From: Corynebacterium minutissimum
Lineage (GTDB): Bacteria > Actinomycetota > Actinomycetes > Mycobacteriales > Mycobacteriaceae
DNA: 64,000 nucleotides
Reading direction: 5' to 3'
Assembly: GCF_000988205.1 (NCBI RefSeq)
Contig: NZ_LAYQ01000008.1
Coordinates: 62,001 to 126,000, forward strand
Positions 37,823 through 45,983 of the stretch are shown piece after piece. Every line of letters begins with the position of its first letter. The stretch's first letter is position 1. Made by a program: the position numbers and the translations under genes. The notes beneath the pieces were generated by a model. That model had not been told where the DNA came from, did not search any database, and was given only the letters and a program-made list of their open reading frames with translations.

Positions 37823-38170
37823 ATGTACGAGGTCAGCGAGGAACGCTTCGAAGAGCTAGTCGGTGAGGCCCTGGATAAGATTCCCGATCGATTCGTCGAC
37901 CAGATGCGCAACCTGGTCATCTTGGTGGAGGAAGAAAACCCAGACAACCCTAACCTGCTGGGCCTCTACGAAGGCGTGATGCTCACGCACCGCACCGCCT
38001 CGCACACCGGATACTTGCCGGATACCATCTCCATTTACCGGCAACCTTTGCAGGCCATTAGCAACTCCGAGGAGGAGCTCGCCCACGAGGTCATGGTGAC
38101 CGTCTTCCACGAGGTCGGGCACTATTTCGGTTTCGAGGAGGACCGCCTCCACGAGCTCGGCTGGGGGTAG
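37823..38170 (+). CDS. Small zincin-like metallopeptidase-family protein (Rv3836 homologue)
   Basis: 115 residues. The C-terminal HEVGHYFGFEE is an HExxH zinc-binding motif; the preceding SEEELAHEVMVTVF helix is characteristic of the DUF1025/zincin-like family. The N-terminus is acidic and helical. Family members resemble the catalytic core of MtfA/anti-phage metallopeptidases, but substrates are unknown. 29 bases after the septum-formation gene, probably one operon. Confidence 0.85.
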   Translation: MYEVSEERFEELVGEALDKIPDRFVDQMRNLVILVEEENPDNPNLLGLYEGVMLTHRTASHTGYLPDTISIYRQPLQAISNSEEELAHEVMVTVFHEVGHYFGFEEDRLHELGWG

Positions 38171-38174
38171 GCGC

Positions 38175-38843
38175 CTACCGTAGCCAGAGCGAAACTAAAC
38201 CTCGGTATCCGCCCAGCGCTTCAGCGTCCACTGGCCAAAAGGCCTGCCCCTGCGGCTCCATGAGGGTAAAGCGGCAGTTCGGCATGTAGCCGGTATAGGC
38301 AAAGTCGGGGTCCACGCCGCACGCGTGCCTCGTCACTACGCGAATGGCGGCGCCGTGGCTGACGACGACGATGTCTTCATCATCCTCCAGCTCCGCAGCG
38401 AGATCCTCCAACACCGGTTGGTAGCGCTCGAGCACATCCACGTAGCTCTCACCGCCAGGCATCCGGGCAGCTTCATCGCCGTCGAGCCAGCCGCGCAGCG
38501 CCACCATGTATTCGCGGTGGGTATCCTCGCTGCCACTCATTTCATGCTCACCGGCAAAGACCTCGTGCAGGCCTACACGCACCTCCACCGAGACGTTGCG
38601 CTCATCGGCGGCCTCGCCGTATGTGCGGGCGGCCAGCATCGCGGTCTGCTGGGCGCGCAGGGCAATAGAGCACACAAAGCGCACGCGGCGCCCCGCGCAC
38701 AGCTCAGCCAACTCGCGGCCAACATCTTCCGCCTGGCCGCGGCCGCGCTCGGTGAGCTCGGCGCCCGGCGGGCGGGTGTCCATGATGCGGTCAATATTGG
38801 AAAAGGTCTGGCCGTGGCGCAGCAGGATGATTCTTCCGGTCAT
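38175..38843 (-). CDS. Histidine phosphatase (phosphoglycerate-mutase family)
   Basis: 222 residues. Catalytic RHG motif in IILLRHGQTFSNI (residues 5-17) and the second His in VVSHGAAIRV. Lacks the extended loops of true phosphoglycerate mutases, fitting the smaller phosphatase branch. Positional homologue of Rv3837c, next to pheA on the same strand; a 12-base gap suggests co-transcription with it. Confidence 0.88.
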   Translation of the reverse strand: MTGRIILLRHGQTFSNIDRIMDTRPPGAELTERGRGQAEDVGRELAELCAGRRVRFVCSIALRAQQTAMLAARTYGEAADERNVSVEVRVGLHEVFAGEHEMSGSEDTHREYMVALRGWLDGDEAARMPGGESYVDVLERYQPVLEDLAAELEDDEDIVVVSHGAAIRVVTRHACGVDPDFAYTGYMPNCRFTLMEPQGQAFWPVDAEALGGYRGLVSLWLR

Positions 38844-38854
38844 GCTTCACCACA

Positions 38855-39766
38855 CTATTGGCCGGTGCGCGCCTGCGCTACCCATTCATCGGCCTCTTTC
38901 AACCGCGCCAAATCCCGTGGGGCCTCCCCTAGCGCCACCACGGAAGGCCAGGAACCCACGAAAACGACATCCTCCGCGCGCAGCCACAGTGCCCGCAAAG
39001 CCTCCGCCACCGGCTGGTCCTCAATGTGCCCGATGAGGTCGGCGTGGAAGCGGTAGTTGCCAAAGACGGTGCGCAGCGGACGGGATTCGATGCGGGAGAG
39101 GTCCACCCCGCGATGCGCGAATTCCTGCAGGGCCCCCACCAGGGAGCCGGGCTCGTTGGGCAGGGTGAAGATGACGGACGTCCTGTCGTTGCCGGTCCGC
39201 TCGGTGGGCTTTCCGGCCGGCCCCACGAGAACAAACCGCGTCGTGGCCCCCGCGACATCCGCCACGCTGTCCGCAAGAGAATCCAGCCCGAAGACCTCCG
39301 CTGCCCGTGCCGGGGCGGCCGCGGCATCGACCTCCCCGCTCGCCACGGCCTGCGCCGCCGCGCCATTCGACGCCGCCGGAACATAGTCCACGTCCGGCAG
39401 GTTCTGCTCCAACCAGCCGCGGACCTGCTGGTAGGCCACGGGATGCGTGGAGAAGGTGCGAAGATTCTCCGCGGAAGTGCCGGGGCGCACCAGAATGGAA
39501 AAGGACACTGGCAGGTCTACCTCGCGGTAGATCTGGACCCGGGAGCCGTCGGCAAGCGCGTCAAAGGTGGCTGTCACCGGCCCGTCCACGGAGTTTTCGA
39601 TAGCCACGCAGGCATAGTCCGCCGCACCTGTGCGCACCGCCGCCAACGCCTCAGCGGGAGAGCTCACCGGCAGCCCCTCGGGGGAAGCAAAGTCTGCGGC
39701 GAAGTGCTGCATCGCCGCTTCCGTGAAGGTTCCGGCGGGCCCGAGGAATGCGATGGTGGTGCTCAT
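38855..39766 (-). CDS. pheA: Prephenate dehydratase
   Basis: 303 residues. Converts prephenate to phenylpyruvate in phenylalanine synthesis. The catalytic domain (about 1-185) shows AFLGPAGTFTEAA, ACVAIENSVDGPV and GATTRFVLVGP (the TRF motif); an ACT domain follows (about 200-290) with GSLVGALQEFAHRGVDLSRIESRP, the phenylalanine-binding GALV/ESRP signatures. Normal length. The divergent amidase starts 41 bases away. Confidence 0.95.
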   Translation of the reverse strand: MSTTIAFLGPAGTFTEAAMQHFAADFASPEGLPVSSPAEALAAVRTGAADYACVAIENSVDGPVTATFDALADGSRVQIYREVDLPVSFSILVRPGTSAENLRTFSTHPVAYQQVRGWLEQNLPDVDYVPAASNGAAAQAVASGEVDAAAAPARAAEVFGLDSLADSVADVAGATTRFVLVGPAGKPTERTGNDRTSVIFTLPNEPGSLVGALQEFAHRGVDLSRIESRPLRTVFGNYRFHADLIGHIEDQPVAEALRALWLRAEDVVFVGSWPSVVALGEAPRDLARLKEADEWVAQARTGQ

Positions 39767-39807
39767 GACAGCAACTTTATCTCACGTAACTACTAAACTG
39801 AGCCGCC

Positions 39808-40953
39808 ATGGACAGCACCGAGTTCACTCTGGACAAGCTGCGCGAGGATCTATCTGGTCTGGGCCCCGCGGAGCACGGCTTCACGTACCTCGATCTCGAG
39901 CGCCGGCCGCACACGCACGGGCGCTTGAGCGGCTGGATTCTCTCGGTCAAGGATCTCAATGACGTCGCCGGCATGCCCACCACGCTCGGTCATGCCGAGC
40001 GCGCTTACGTGGCGGAGGAGACCGATCCTTTCGTGCAGGAGCTGATCGACGCCGGCGCGCTCATCGTCGGCAAGTCCGCCGCGCCCGAACTGGGCCTGCG
40101 CGTGGACACCGAACCCGTAGGCCTGCCCCACCCGGATAACCCGCTCTACCCGGGCCATACCCCGGGCGGTTCCTCCGGTGGAGCGGCGGTCCAGGTGGCG
40201 CGGGGTCTGCTGCGCGCTGCGCATGCCTCCGACGGCGGAGGCTCCATCCGCGTGCCGGCTGCCGCCTGTGGCGTCGTCGGGTTCAAGCCCGGCGGTGAGG
40301 ACCTCTCGGTGCAGGGGTTCATCACGCGCAGCATCGCCGATACCGCAACGCTGCACGGCCTTCGTCCGCGCGCCCGGCGCGCCCGCATCGGAGTGCTGAC
40401 GGATCCCCTCTTCGCTAACACCGAGGTGGCCCCGCACATGCTGCGCGCGGTCGCAGAGGCCACCGCCACCTTTGAAGGCGCGGGATTTGAAACCGTGGCC
40501 ATTTCCCCTTACCCCCAGGCCGCGACTACCTTTGAGGCCTTTCAACACATCTTTAGCCGCCGGCTGGCCGGCCTTGACTTCGCGGAGGGTTACGCGGAGT
40601 GGATCCGTGCGAAGGGCCGGCGCGTCACGGATTCCGAATTCGCCTCAGCCCGCGCGCACGCCGCGCAGCTGCCGGAGCTGCTGGCACAAGAGTGGGAAGT
40701 CGATGCCATCTTGAGCCCCATGCTGGCCTTCGATCCGCCCCGGCGTGGGCACTTCCTGGCGCTGGAGCACCAGGCCAACTTTGATGAGCAAACGCGGTGG
40801 TCACCGTGGGGTTCGTTGTTCAACGTGGCGCAGCTGCCTGCCATCTCCGTGCCGTGGCCGGTGCGCGATCACCCGCCCGTGGGCGTGCAGTTGGGTTCAA
40901 TCACGCTTGACGACGCCTCCCTTCTCGGCCTCGCCCAGGTACTTCACCCATGA
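39808..40953 (+). CDS. Amidase-signature family hydrolase
   Basis: 381 residues, shorter than most family members (450-500). The Ser-Ser-Lys triad is complete: VGKSAAPELG (Lys), TPGGSSGGAAVQVA (first Ser) and SDGGGSIRVPAAACGVVGFKP (nucleophile loop GGSIRxPA). Hydrolyses an amide of unknown identity in the cytoplasm. The start at 39808 is a lone ATG; its stop overlaps the CPBP gene by 4 bases (ATGA). Confidence 0.88.
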   Translation: MDSTEFTLDKLREDLSGLGPAEHGFTYLDLERRPHTHGRLSGWILSVKDLNDVAGMPTTLGHAERAYVAEETDPFVQELIDAGALIVGKSAAPELGLRVDTEPVGLPHPDNPLYPGHTPGGSSGGAAVQVARGLLRAAHASDGGGSIRVPAAACGVVGFKPGGEDLSVQGFITRSIADTATLHGLRPRARRARIGVLTDPLFANTEVAPHMLRAVAEATATFEGAGFETVAISPYPQAATTFEAFQHIFSRRLAGLDFAEGYAEWIRAKGRRVTDSEFASARAHAAQLPELLAQEWEVDAILSPMLAFDPPRRGHFLALEHQANFDEQTRWSPWGSLFNVAQLPAISVPWPVRDHPPVGVQLGSITLDDASLLGLAQVLHP

Positions 40954-41648
40954 CCGCGCGCTCACGCCTGCGCGCGGAAATCCTCATCGTCCTCACCATC
41001 ACGTTTGGTATCTCGGGCGTGCGCGCCGCGCTGCGGCTGACTGATGCCTTGCTTAACCCGGCCCCGCTCAACGAGCAATCGGTCACCATCAACGCCTCCC
41101 AATCGGCGACCACGCTGCTCGACCTCGCCTTCCAACTCTGCAGCGCCGCGGTGCTTTTCGCGTGGGGAGCGCTTGCGCTCTATCTGATCTCTTTCCCGCC
41201 CCGCCCGCGGTGGCGCGATGGTGTGCACGGCGCGGCGTTGGCGGCAGTCATTGGTCTGCCGGGGTTGGTGCTGTATTACGTGGCGCTGCACTTCGGTTGG
41301 ACCAAGGAGGTGGTGCCGGGGGCTTTTGACAGTTGGATTGAGATCCCGGTGCTGCTCATCAAGTCCTTCGCCAACGCGTGGGCGGAGGAGCTGGTGGTGG
41401 TGTACTGGTTCATGACCAGGCTCAAGCAGTCTGGGTGGGCCCTGCCCGCAACGCTGGCTGCTTCCTCCATCCTGCGCGGCTCCTATCACCTCTACCAGGG
41501 TGTTTCCGCAGGCTTCGGCAATATCATCATGGGCGTGCTCTATGGCTGGTACTTCCACCGCACGGGGAAGGTGTGGCCTCTGGTCATCGCGCATTTTCTG
41601 ATCGACGCCATCGCTTTCGTGGGCTACACATTGCTCTTCGGTGCTTAA
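40950..41648 (+). CDS. CPBP-family intramembrane metalloprotease
   Basis: 232 residues and six to eight TM helices. The glutamate motif EELVVVYWFMTRL, the downstream SILRGSYHLYQG and the final VIAHFLIDAIAF histidine motif form the CPBP/Abi signature; in the first motif the usual Arg follows at a distance, a variation common in actinobacteria. Family members process prenylated or membrane proteins or protect against bacteriocins. Translationally coupled to the amidase. Confidence 0.85.
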   Translation: MTARSRLRAEILIVLTITFGISGVRAALRLTDALLNPAPLNEQSVTINASQSATTLLDLAFQLCSAAVLFAWGALALYLISFPPRPRWRDGVHGAALAAVIGLPGLVLYYVALHFGWTKEVVPGAFDSWIEIPVLLIKSFANAWAEELVVVYWFMTRLKQSGWALPATLAASSILRGSYHLYQGVSAGFGNIIMGVLYGWYFHRTGKVWPLVIAHFLIDAIAFVGYTLLFGA

Positions 41649-41740
41649 GCGCGGGCCGAGGGCTCGTGGCACCGAAAAGACCACGACCGCGCCCTGTGTG
41701 AAAGGTGGGGCGGAAGTGATTTCGCGGTACAGTGTTCCCC

Positions 41741-43135
41741 ATGACCTACCAAGGACACGATCCAGAGCGCGATTCCCGCCGCGCTGGCGATCCCCACGGC
41801 GATTCCCGCCGCGCGGGTGCCACTGGCCCGGCCCACCCCCACGGCCCGGATGGCCCGCGCGGTGCGCATGCTGCCGGGCAGGATGCCGGTGAGTTCGTCC
41901 TTGGCGCTGACGGGCAGCCCCTGCGGGATCGTTATGGACGCCCGGTGCGTCGCCGCCCCTCCGGGCAGCGAGCTAATCCCACGCACTCTTCTTCTCGCGC
42001 TCAGCGCCCCAGTGCGCAGCGCTCGCGTCCGGAGGAAACCCGCTTCGACGTCGATGCTTATATGGCTCAGCACGCATCGCCGCGCCCGGCGCCCCAGCAG
42101 AACATGCCCGCCCGGGAACCTGCCGCCGGCGCATACCGGCGAAGCCCCGACGCACCGCCGCGCAGCTACTCCCCACAGACTGCGTCCCGCGGGCGTCCTG
42201 CTCGGCGCCCGCATAGCCGCCGCAAGAAGGTCAACCCGGCCAAGCAGGTCTTCGGCTGCTTAGGCTGGCTCATCGTCATCGCCCTCGTCTTCATGGTGGC
42301 CTTCACCTTGTGGACGGATTCGCGCCTGACCCGTATCGATGCCTTGCCCTCCGAGCAGGTGACGCCGACCTCCGGGACGAACTGGCTGTTGGTGGGCTCG
42401 GACTCGCGCCAGGGCCTCACCGAGGAACAACAGGCCGAGCTGGGCACCGGCGGTGACGTAGGAGTTGGCCGCACCGACACCATCATGCTTCTGCACATTC
42501 CCGCATCCGGAAAGGCCCAGCTGGTCTCCATTCCGCGCGATAGCTACGTCGATGTGCCCGGCTTCGGCATGGACAAGGTCAACGCCGCCTTCACCTACGG
42601 TGGGCCGCAGCTGCTGACCCAAACCGTGGAACAAGCCACCGGCCTCCACATCGATCACTATGCGGAGATCGGCATGGGCGGCTTAGCCAACGTCGTGGAT
42701 TCCGTGGGCGGCGTGGAGATTTGTGTCAAGGAACCCATCAACGATCCGCTCGCCGGCATCGACCTCCAAGCGGGATGCCAGAAGCTCCGCGGCCCGGATG
42801 CCCTCGGCTACGTGCGCACCCGCGCCACCGCGATGGGTGACTTGGACCGCGTCGAGCGCCAGCGCGAGTTCTTCGCCGCGCTGCTGGATAAGGCAACATC
42901 CTTCTCCACCATCGGCAACCCCTTCAAGGCCATCTCCTTGGTCAACCACACCGCAGATTCCTTCATCGTCAACGAGAAGGACCACGTCTGGCACCTTGCC
43001 CGCGTGGCACTGTCGATGGCCTCGGGCGTGGAGACGAAGACTGTGCCGATCGGCGGCTTCCAGGACACGGTCGTGGGTAATGTCGTCCTCTGGGATGACG
43101 CCGAGGCCCAAGCACTTTGGGACTCCATGCGCTAA
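41741..43135 (+). CDS. LytR-CpsA-Psr (LCP) family cell-wall ligase
   Basis: 464 residues from the ATG at 41741 (MTYQGHDPERDSRR). A long Pro/Arg/Gln-rich cytoplasmic tail (about 1-165) precedes one TM helix (about 172-192, GWLIVIALVFMVAFTLW). The extracytoplasmic LCP domain has LLVGSDSRQG, GRTDTIMLLHI, VSIPRDSYVDVPG and the Arg-rich GYVRTRATAMGDLDRVERQREF block that binds pyrophosphate. In Corynebacterium LCP proteins join arabinogalactan to peptidoglycan. A second, LytR_C domain is absent, so this is the shorter paralogue type. Confidence 0.9.
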   Translation: MTYQGHDPERDSRRAGDPHGDSRRAGATGPAHPHGPDGPRGAHAAGQDAGEFVLGADGQPLRDRYGRPVRRRPSGQRANPTHSSSRAQRPSAQRSRPEETRFDVDAYMAQHASPRPAPQQNMPAREPAAGAYRRSPDAPPRSYSPQTASRGRPARRPHSRRKKVNPAKQVFGCLGWLIVIALVFMVAFTLWTDSRLTRIDALPSEQVTPTSGTNWLLVGSDSRQGLTEEQQAELGTGGDVGVGRTDTIMLLHIPASGKAQLVSIPRDSYVDVPGFGMDKVNAAFTYGGPQLLTQTVEQATGLHIDHYAEIGMGGLANVVDSVGGVEICVKEPINDPLAGIDLQAGCQKLRGPDALGYVRTRATAMGDLDRVERQREFFAALLDKATSFSTIGNPFKAISLVNHTADSFIVNEKDHVWHLARVALSMASGVETKTVPIGGFQDTVVGNVVLWDDAEAQALWDSMR

Positions 43136-43152
43136 GGCTTCGACCGGTCGTT

Positions 43153-43204
43153 TCGATCAAATAGGGCTCCAAAACCTCGTGGTTTTGGAGCCCTATTTGA
43201 TCGA
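43153..43204. terminator. Perfect 24-bp hairpin between convergent genes
   Basis: Arms of 24 bases (left arm begins TCGATCAAATAGGG) with loop TCGT and no mismatch, lying 17 bases after the LCP stop and 36 before the DUF5926 stop. No strong T-tract on either side. Probably a bidirectional terminator; it is longer and more exact than the other terminators of this window. Confidence 0.75.
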
Positions 43205-43240
43205 TATGTACCTAAGCCTCGGGGCGAAGGCGCCGAGGAA

Positions 43241-44170
43241 TTAGCGCAGCGTCACCTGACGGGACTTGATGTTCTGCAGCTGCTTGCGCTCATCGGCGTT
43301 GAGGTTGGCGTCGTTGGAGATCTCCTCCTCCAACGCCTTGTTCACGCGAGACAGCTCGGCCTCGTAGGAGTCGTGCGCGACCTCTGGGTCGAGGTCAAAG
43401 ACCGGGGCGATCAGACCGTGGGTGCGGAAGACACCGGCAAACTTGGTGTCCTCGCCCAAGTTGAGCTCGCCGCGAGCAGCCACGCGCGCCAGCGCGTTGA
43501 GGAAAGCATTCTCGTCATCACAGGGGCGAACCCAGCGGATGTGGGCCTTGCCGCCCCCGGCGTTAGCCCAGAAGGCGGTGCCGACAAAGCCCTCAGCCTC
43601 CTGGCCCACCTGGTAGGACTCGATGACGGAATCGTTGGCGCGCTGCAGAGCCTGCGCCATCTGCGGAGGAACCTGCGCGCCCTCCGGCATCCACCACGCG
43701 AAGTCCTGGTAGACGTTGATCTCCAGCTCAGCGTCCTCTTCCAGCAGCTCCTTGAGCTCCGGCTGGGAGCCGTCGGCAGCGGTGGACTCGAGGGTGGAAC
43801 CCGGCGCGTTGTTCTTCACCCAGTTCAGGGCGAAAGCCAGGTCGCGGCCCGGGTTGTGCGTGTGGGACTGCACCTGCAAGCCCACGAAGGCCTCGCCGCC
43901 AGACTCCTCGTCACGAATAAGCGCCGCGGTAGCACCGGGCAGCACGGTGGCGACGTAGACGTCCTTGTCAAAGCCCTTGACGGACAGCTTCGCCGTTGCG
44001 GAAGGAACAAATTCCTGCAGGGCGACGAGGCTAGCCTCAGCGGCGAGCCCACCGAAGGGGCGAGGGTCCTTTTCCAGGGCAGCGCGCTCGGCGGCGCGGG
44101 CAGCGAGCTTAGCTTGGCGGCGGGACATGCCCTCCGGCAGCTGTTCGTTCTTCTTTTTCTTCTTGGCCAT
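43241..44170 (-). CDS. DUF5926 family protein
   Basis: 309 residues from the ATG at 44170 (MAKKKKKNEQLPEGMSRRQAKLAARAAERAAL), with a very basic N-terminus. No catalytic motif recognised. A conserved central part contains WWMPEGAQVPPQMAQALQRANDSV and FVGTAFWANAGGGKAHIRWVRPCDDE. The C-terminal helix (RVNKALEEEISNDANLNADERKQLQ) is coiled-coil-like. The family is conserved across mycolic-acid actinobacteria; function unknown. Confidence 0.83.
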   Translation of the reverse strand: MAKKKKKNEQLPEGMSRRQAKLAARAAERAALEKDPRPFGGLAAEASLVALQEFVPSATAKLSVKGFDKDVYVATVLPGATAALIRDEESGGEAFVGLQVQSHTHNPGRDLAFALNWVKNNAPGSTLESTAADGSQPELKELLEEDAELEINVYQDFAWWMPEGAQVPPQMAQALQRANDSVIESYQVGQEAEGFVGTAFWANAGGGKAHIRWVRPCDDENAFLNALARVAARGELNLGEDTKFAGVFRTHGLIAPVFDLDPEVAHDSYEAELSRVNKALEEEISNDANLNADERKQLQNIKSRQVTLR

Positions 44171-44191
44171 ACTGAACAACTTACCTGTTCA

Positions 44192-44896
44192 TTACAGCTC
44201 AATGGCATGCAGGGCCACTTCCGGTTGGTTCGTGGCGAGAATATCCACCCCATTGGCCCACGCCCACTTCATGTCCTCGGGTTTATCGATGGTCCACATG
44301 TACGTGGGCAGGCCGTGCGCGCCAATGGCACCAGGTTGCAGCTTGCCGCGCAACAGCGACATGCCCAGGCCAGTGGGCTGCGATAACAGGATGTCGGGGC
44401 GGTTGAAATGGCGCTCCCAATCGCGGCGCAGGTAGATGCGGTCAACGTGCGGGGCGAGCGCTGCCATTCGACGGATGGCCCGGTGGGAAAAGGAAATCAT
44501 GTGGATCCGGGGGTCGTCGAGAAGCCCTGCGTAGCGCAGCCGCAGCACCATTTGTTCTTCGAGGATGTCGCCCTGCCCCGAGGGATGCTTGGTCTCAATG
44601 TAGAGGTGATGCTTCTTGTCACCGAGCATCTCAAGGAGCTCGTCGAGAAGCAGCATGCGCTGGCCGCCGCCAATCTTCAGGCGGCGCAGCTCCTCCCAGG
44701 TCAGGCGAGACACTCGGCCCGAGCCGTTCGTGGTGCGGTCCAGGGTGGGATCGTGGTGAACCACCACCTTGCCATCACTGCTCAGGCGGATATCGCACTC
44801 GATACCGTGAATGGGAAGCGCGAGCGCTTTCTCAAAGGCAAGAGGGGATAGCTCCGGATATTTCCCGGAGTATCCCCTGTGGGCGACGATCTTCAC
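44192..44896 (-). CDS. glpQ: Glycerophosphodiester phosphodiesterase
   Basis: 234 residues. GDPD motifs IVAHRGYSGKYPELSPLAF (first His-Arg), GIECDIRLSSDGKVVVHHDPTLDRTT (Glu, Asp, second His) and YIETKHPS are all present. Hydrolyses glycerophosphodiesters to glycerol 3-phosphate and alcohol; no signal peptide, so probably cytoplasmic. It starts at a GTG that overlaps the ldh stop by one base. Confidence 0.92.
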   Translation of the reverse strand: MKIVAHRGYSGKYPELSPLAFEKALALPIHGIECDIRLSSDGKVVVHHDPTLDRTTNGSGRVSRLTWEELRRLKIGGGQRMLLLDELLEMLGDKKHHLYIETKHPSGQGDILEEQMVLRLRYAGLLDDPRIHMISFSHRAIRRMAALAPHVDRIYLRRDWERHFNRPDILLSQPTGLGMSLLRGKLQPGAIGAHGLPTYMWTIDKPEDMKWAWANGVDILATNQPEVALHAIEL

Positions 44897-45843
44897 TAGC
44901 CGAAGATTTCTTCCTTGATGGTGTTGAGCGTGTTGAAGGAGTTCTCAAAGCGCTCCTTCTCGTGGTCATCGAGGGCCAGCTCGATAACGCGGTTGACGCC
45001 GGAACGGTCAACGATGGCCGGGGTGCCAATGAAGACATCCTCGTGGCCGTACTCGCCCTGCAGGTAAGCAGAGACCGGGAGGGCGACGGCCTGGTTCTGG
45101 ATGACCGCGCGGGTGATGCGGGCCAGGGCCATGCCGATGCCGTAGGAGGTGGAGCCCTTAGCGTCGATGATGTGGTAGGCAGCGTCGCGGGTGTCCTCGA
45201 AGATCTTCTCGATGCGCTCGTTGTAGCCCGGGTCCTTCTCAGAACGGTGGGACAGGGAGACACCTGCGATGTTGGCGGAGGAGACGACCGGCAGCTCGGA
45301 GTCACCGTGCTCACCAATGATGTAGGCGTGGACGGAGGTCGGCGCCACGTCATCCATCTCAGAGAGCATGTAGCGGTAGCGGGCCGAGTCCAGGACGGTG
45401 CCGGAGCCGATGACGCGCTGGTGCGGGAAGCCCGAGGCCTTCCACACTGCATAGGTCAGCAGGTCCACCGGGTTGGAGGCGACCAGGAAGATGCCGTCGA
45501 AGTCATTCTTCATGACGTCCGCCACGATGGAGTTCATGATGTTGACGTTCTTGTCCACGAGCTGCAGGCGGGTCTCACCAGGCTTCTGCGCAGCACCGGC
45601 GCAGATGACGACCATGGAGGCGTCCTTGCAGTCTTCGTAGGTGCCCTTGGTCACGCGGGTGCGGGACGGGGCCCAGACAACGCCGTGGTTGAGATCCATG
45701 ACGTTGCCTTCGAGCTTCTTTTCGTCGATGTCGATGATGGCCAGGTGGTCAACAGTGCCCTGGTTGACCAGAGCGTAGGCGTAAGCAACTCCAACGTCGC
45801 CAGCGCCGATGAGTACTACTTTGTTTCCAACATGATTTCCCAT
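44896..45843 (-). CDS. ldh: L-lactate dehydrogenase (NAD-dependent)
   Basis: 315 residues. NAD motif [17 protein letters not shown] at 9-25, substrate-binding and active-site loop [15 protein letters not shown], and catalytic His in [16 protein letters not shown]. Reduces pyruvate to L-lactate under oxygen limitation. The strong AGGAGGC site precedes the ATG at 45843. The glycerophosphodiesterase gene is directly downstream, coupled by a 1-base overlap. Confidence 0.96.
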   Translation of the reverse strand: MGNHVGNKVVLIGAGDVGVAYAYALVNQGTVDHLAIIDIDEKKLEGNVMDLNHGVVWAPSRTRVTKGTYEDCKDASMVVICAGAAQKPGETRLQLVDKNVNIMNSIVADVMKNDFDGIFLVASNPVDLLTYAVWKASGFPHQRVIGSGTVLDSARYRYMLSEMDDVAPTSVHAYIIGEHGDSELPVVSSANIAGVSLSHRSEKDPGYNERIEKIFEDTRDAAYHIIDAKGSTSYGIGMALARITRAVIQNQAVALPVSAYLQGEYGHEDVFIGTPAIVDRSGVNRVIELALDDHEKERFENSFNTLNTIKEEIFG

Positions 45844-45983
45844 GCCTCCTATTGTGCCCCCAATGTCCGAATTTTGCTCGTTATGCGCCCGAATTCACAG
45901 GACCAGTAGTCCGATCTCACATTTTCATGTCCGATTGTGCACGGTTTGAGGCTTCCCTGCGCGCCCGCGCTAAAGCTGGTTCA

